Source: Clostridia bacterium (lineage in GTDB: Bacteria; Bacillota; Clostridia; Oscillospirales; Acutalibacteraceae). From it: a DNA stretch of 8,717 nucleotides. This document shows positions 5,898-8,717 of the stretch, piece by piece. The stretch is from positions 1 through 8,717 of the forward strand of contig CAAGGN010000201.1 of NCBI GenBank assembly GCA_900769375.1. Reading direction: 5' to 3'. Numbering within the stretch: position 1 is the stretch's first letter; each line of letters opens with the position of its first letter. The notes under the pieces were generated by a model. That model searched no databases. It was not told where the DNA came from and worked only from the letters and a program-made list of their open reading frames with translations. Position numbers and translations under genes: made by a program.

Positions 5898-8315
5898 TTA
5901 ATAATTTTGACTAACGCTGTTAATAGACATTAGTTTAATTTGTTTTTCAATTTCCTCTGCGGAGAAGTCACCCTTGATTTCAATTCTAATCGGCTTTTTA
6001 TCGGTAATACTGAAGAAGTTATCCGAAAGAACGGTGTCGAGTTTTTCGAAGGAAATTTCAATATTATGAATAAAGCTGTCGGATGAAAGATAGATAACGG
6101 TTTTGCCGTCTTCACTCTTAACCTCTGTTTTAACCTCAGCGTTCTTATACTCAAAATGCTTGGGTTTGCAGATTAAGAATACCTGCTTTGAAATATATTC
6201 GCCATTTTCATCGTAAAGCTCGGCAACGAAGAAGCGGGAGAATTTATTCTCGCACTTTGTCCACTCGTCAACATTTATATCACCGATATATCTTGCGGTA
6301 AGGGACTTGGTATCTGCGCCCATTTCACCCTCGGCAATTATGTTAAGGTCGGTATCCTTTACGTACCATTTAACTGTTCCCTTAAAGTCAACCATCGTTT
6401 CATTGGAAACGTTAATTCGCATATTCGTTCCCGAATCTTCAACCGACATTAAAACGGGAGCGTGGAAACGCTTGGCGGCATAGTGGAGTGCTTTCCAACG
6501 ACCGTAGTAGTCAATAGATGACCAGGAAGCAACGGGCCAACAGTCATTAATCTGCCAATAAAGAGAGCCCATACATCTGCCGCGGTTTCTTCTTAAATGC
6601 TCAACATTTTCCTTAACCGCATCTAATTGGTTAAGTTGAGAAATATATGCGATTTCGGGAAGACCGTGAACGTATCTATAGCTTCTTGACATAAAATCAA
6701 GAATTTTACTGTTGCCGCCGCCGTTTTTTTGATGGGATTCCATAACGCGAGTAAAGATATTTCGGTCTTCGGGAAGGGTGAAGTTTTCAATACTCTTCAT
6801 AGAGGGGAAGGATTGGAAACCAAATTCCGAAAGGAAACGGTGATAATAATTTCTGCAGTCCTTAAAATCCTTTTTATTGCCCCAAACGTCCCAATAGTGA
6901 GTATCGCCCCAATTGGCATTGTTTACATCAACATCGTTCCAGCCCGAAGTGGGGGAGGAGGGGAGATAGTAAACATCGGGAGCATATTTTTTGCAGATGT
7001 TAGGCATAAGACGTTGGAAAATTTCAATATACGCCATACGGAAATCATTCCAAATATTTCCATCTTTCCTATAGCAAAGAGAGGCTTCAATTTCATTATT
7101 GCCGCAGAAAAGCACCAAAGAGGTACGGTTTCTAAGGCGTTTTATGTTTTCTATAAGCTCGGGCTCCAGATTGGCTTTAACTTCATCGTTAAAGGTAACG
7201 ATGGAACAGGCGTACATAAAGTCCTGCCAAACGAGGATTCCCTTTTCGTCGCAAAGGTCGTAGAAATAATCCGAGGGATAATATCCGCCGCCCCAAATTC
7301 TTAACATATTATAATTAGCGGCGATGCTATCATCAATAAGACGGCTAATGACTTCCTTGGTGATACGGGGATAAATGCTATCCTCGGGGATATAGTTGGC
7401 ACCCATACAAAATATAGAAACACCGTTAACTACTACGGTAAAATCCTTGCCATATTGGTCGCGAAGAGAATGAACACGCATAGTGCGAAGACCGATTTTT
7501 TGGCTATTGGTATCAAGAACCTCGTCGTTTTTAATCAGCTTGGTTTCTACGGTATAGAGGGGTTGCTCACCGTAACCTCTGGGCCACCAAAGCTCAGGGT
7601 CATCAATAGTAACTGTGCCAATGCCGTCTTCATAATCTGCGGCATAAACTTTATCACCAAGTGTGACGTTTGTTTCGAAAGAGTCTGCTTCACCCGTAAT
7701 TTCAGGGGTAATAGTCAAAACCACGCTACCGTCGGCTCTATGCTTCTGACGGATTTGGGCTTCTTCGATTTTACTATCAAAGGCCAAAAATTCGCACTTG
7801 CCGTAAATACCCATATCGGGGAGCTGAGGGCCCCAGTCCCAACCCGACATAGAGAAGGGCTTGCGAAGGCGACCTGCACCGTAAACCGAGTCGCCGCAAC
7901 CGATAACCTCGTGTTCAAGTTGCAGGCGTTGCATTTCTAAAATGGGGGAGTTTATGTATATAAGAAGGGTGTTTTCACCCTCATTCACCTTCCCCTTAAC
8001 GTCAAAAACAAATCTTCTGTGCATGTTTTCCGTGTGGGCAAGCTTTTTACCGTTTAAGAAAATATCGCAGATAGTATCGATATTTGCAAGGCGGATTGTC
8101 TGATATTCTTTAGAAAGGTCTTCTGCGGTTGCGGTGAACTTGGTTTCAAAAGAACAGTCAGCGCGGCATAAATCTCTGGCGGCATATTCGTTATCACGCC
8201 AGAAGGGGTCTTCCATCTTACCGTTCTCTAAAAGAACAGAGTAAAAGGAGCAAGGAGAAACTACGTCGTTTATGGCGATATCTCCCGTTTTAAAATTCCA
8301 TTTTGAAAAAACCAT
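5898..8315 (-). CDS. GH2 beta-mannosidase, tandem copy A
   Basis: This is an 805-residue cytoplasmic GH2 beta-mannosidase, the first enzyme gene of the tandem pair. It is collinear with copy B: jelly roll 1-180 with GWDWGP (158-163), immunoglobulin-like domain 181-280, TIM barrel 281-620, then C-terminal sandwich domains. The acid/base is E408 in FCGNNE and the nucleophile E497 in LSEFGFQS, both at the same positions as in copy B. After VLMSVED (621-627) it has only SGTN before the next strand, which looks like the usual compact linker of the family. It ends with one extra residue (Tyr) compared with copy B. No signal peptide is present. ATG at 8315 follows GAGGG (8325-8321) by 5 bases, the same leader as copy B. 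A promoter lies at 8348-8376, and the AraC-type gene ends 91 bases upstream on the same strand with no terminator between, so read-through from the regulator is also possible. Confidence 0.93.
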   Translation of the reverse strand: MVFSKWNFKTGDIAINDVVSPCSFYSVLLENGKMEDPFWRDNEYAARDLCRADCSFETKFTATAEDLSKEYQTIRLANIDTICDIFLNGKKLAHTENMHRRFVFDVKGKVNEGENTLLIYINSPILEMQRLQLEHEVIGCGDSVYGAGRLRKPFSMSGWDWGPQLPDMGIYGKCEFLAFDSKIEEAQIRQKHRADGSVVLTITPEITGEADSFETNVTLGDKVYAADYEDGIGTVTIDDPELWWPRGYGEQPLYTVETKLIKNDEVLDTNSQKIGLRTMRVHSLRDQYGKDFTVVVNGVSIFCMGANYIPEDSIYPRITKEVISRLIDDSIAANYNMLRIWGGGYYPSDYFYDLCDEKGILVWQDFMYACSIVTFNDEVKANLEPELIENIKRLRNRTSLVLFCGNNEIEASLCYRKDGNIWNDFRMAYIEIFQRLMPNICKKYAPDVYYLPSSPTSGWNDVDVNNANWGDTHYWDVWGNKKDFKDCRNYYHRFLSEFGFQSFPSMKSIENFTLPEDRNIFTRVMESHQKNGGGNSKILDFMSRSYRYVHGLPEIAYISQLNQLDAVKENVEHLRRNRGRCMGSLYWQINDCWPVASWSSIDYYGRWKALHYAAKRFHAPVLMSVEDSGTNMRINVSNETMVDFKGTVKWYVKDTDLNIIAEGEMGADTKSLTARYIGDINVDEWTKCENKFSRFFVAELYDENGEYISKQVFLICKPKHFEYKNAEVKTEVKSEDGKTVIYLSSDSFIHNIEISFEKLDTVLSDNFFSITDKKPIRIEIKGDFSAEEIEKQIKLMSINSVSQNY

Positions 8316-8347
8316 AAAATCCCTCGTTTCTTGGAGTTTATGGTTTT

Positions 8348-8376
8348 ATTATAAAATATGGATTTACAAATGTCTT
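8348..8376 (-). promoter_or_regulatory. Probable promoter of the tandem GH2 pair
   Basis: On the minus strand AAGACA (8376-8371) is followed after 17 bases by a perfect TATAAT (8353-8348). The -35 box matches at only four of six positions and lacks the usual TT, which fits an activator-dependent promoter such as one controlled by the AraC-type neighbour. The leader would be about 25 bases, containing GAGGG. Confidence 0.6.
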
Positions 8377-8406
8377 TAAGAAATCGTATATTTTTTATGT
8401 GTTTTG

Positions 8407-8717
8407 TTAATGAGTTTTGTCACTCTTCAGGTGTTTTTCTCGGTAAACGGCGGGAGAAACACCCTTATTTGCCTTAAAACTATGACTAAAATGGGAGTGG
8501 GAGCGGAACCCCGAATTAAAGGCGATTTGGGTTACATTAAGGTCGGTGGTTTTAAGAAGGGTAGCTGCCCATTTAATACGCTTATTTATAAGGTATTCCT
8601 GAAAGGTTACACCCATTTGCTTATGGAAGGCAGCAGAAAAACCGCCTCTTGAAAGTCCCGCTATCTTGGCGGCGTTTTCAAGGGAAATGTTTTCTCTGAA
8701 ATTGTTATCTATATATC
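8407..8717 (-). CDS. AraC/XylS-family transcription regulator, C-terminal DNA-binding domain (5' end beyond window)
   Basis: The reading frame is open from the right edge to TAA at 8409-8407, giving 102 visible residues, all in the AraC-type double helix-turn-helix domain. The first unit is recognisable as SLENAAKIAGLSRGGFSAAF (visible residues 11-30). The second has NVTQIAFNSGFRSHSHFSHSFK, followed by the family signature GVSPAVYR. An internal ATG at 8616 would cut the domain in half and is not the true start; the frame continues upstream as YIDNNFREN. The N-terminal ligand-sensing part is outside the window. Family members near glycosidase genes usually activate them in response to a sugar. 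It lies just upstream of, and in the same direction as, the tandem mannosidases, which makes them its likely targets. Confidence 0.93.
   Translation of the reverse strand, partial: YIDNNFRENISLENAAKIAGLSRGGFSAAFHKQMGVTFQEYLINKRIKWAATLLKTTDLNVTQIAFNSGFRSHSHFSHSFKANKGVSPAVYREKHLKSDKTH

Larger units (their letters stand above)
3402..8326 (-). repeat. Head-to-tail duplication of a GH2 gene with its ribosome binding site
   Basis: The two units are about 8326-5898 and 5893-3402. Each starts with the same 14-base block on the plus strand, CATAAAATCCCTCG, at 8313-8326 and 5880-5893. This block includes the start codon and the ribosome binding site, so the duplication took in the translation signal but not the promoter. 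Exact DNA matches between units include 56 bases near the 5' ends (5815-5870 with 8248-8303) and 62 bases near the 3' ends (3565-3626 with 6064-6125). The middle is much more diverged. Confidence 0.9.

Noticed and set aside
8339..8361. CCATA repeated 18 bases apart around the -10 box of the tandem-pair promoter, as possible AraC half-sites
   Set aside because: Five-base repeats in very AT-rich DNA are expected by chance, and AraC-type sites are normally upstream of the -35 box.
8404..8652. Plus-strand open frame of 82 codons opposite the AraC-type gene
   Set aside because: The minus strand here encodes an unmistakable AraC-type helix-turn-helix domain, and the plus frame has no support.

Overview
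The window looks like part of the chromosome of a low-to-moderate GC Gram-positive bacterium, most likely a gut or rumen member of the Clostridia. The supports are purine-rich ribosome binding sites (AAAGGAGGG, GAGGG), sigma-A type promoters with near-consensus TATAAT boxes, GC-hairpin plus T-run terminators, a tRNA gene with encoded CCA, and a cytoplasmic glycosidase set typical of these bacteria. I cannot name the genus from the sequence alone.

Layout. At the left edge, on the minus strand, lie a truncated tRNA-Tyr(GTA) and a complete tRNA-Thr(TGT) behind a strong shared promoter. Reading away from them on the plus strand is a small GtrA-family membrane protein with its own extended -10 promoter. 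A perfect inverted-repeat terminator (781-811) separates it from everything to the right, which is all on the minus strand. There follow, in map order, three large glycoside hydrolase family 2 (GH2) genes of beta-mannosidase type. The first (858-3236) is divergent and has its own promoter. The other two (3402-5882 and 5898-8315) are close paralogues lying head to tail with a 15-base gap. The end of an AraC/XylS-family regulator runs off the right edge and lies directly upstream of the paralogue pair.

How the genes work together. Transcription of the pair runs from right to left: regulator, then the 805-residue enzyme, then the 826-residue enzyme, then a strong terminator (3361-3392). The lone GH2 gene is then transcribed separately and stops at the bidirectional terminator. 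None of the three enzymes has a signal peptide, so they should act in the cytoplasm on imported short beta-mannosides (from mannan, or the Man-beta-GlcNAc core of N-glycans; substrate not decidable here). The AraC-type protein is the obvious candidate activator. No transporter, endo-mannanase or phosphorylase is visible in the window.

The main point of interest is the tandem pair. Its duplication included the ribosome binding site, the two gene ends are nearly identical at DNA level, and changes concentrate in loops expected near the active site. This looks like duplication followed by specialisation, with possible gene conversion at the ends. I found no sign of a defence system, mobile element, CRISPR array or riboswitch.
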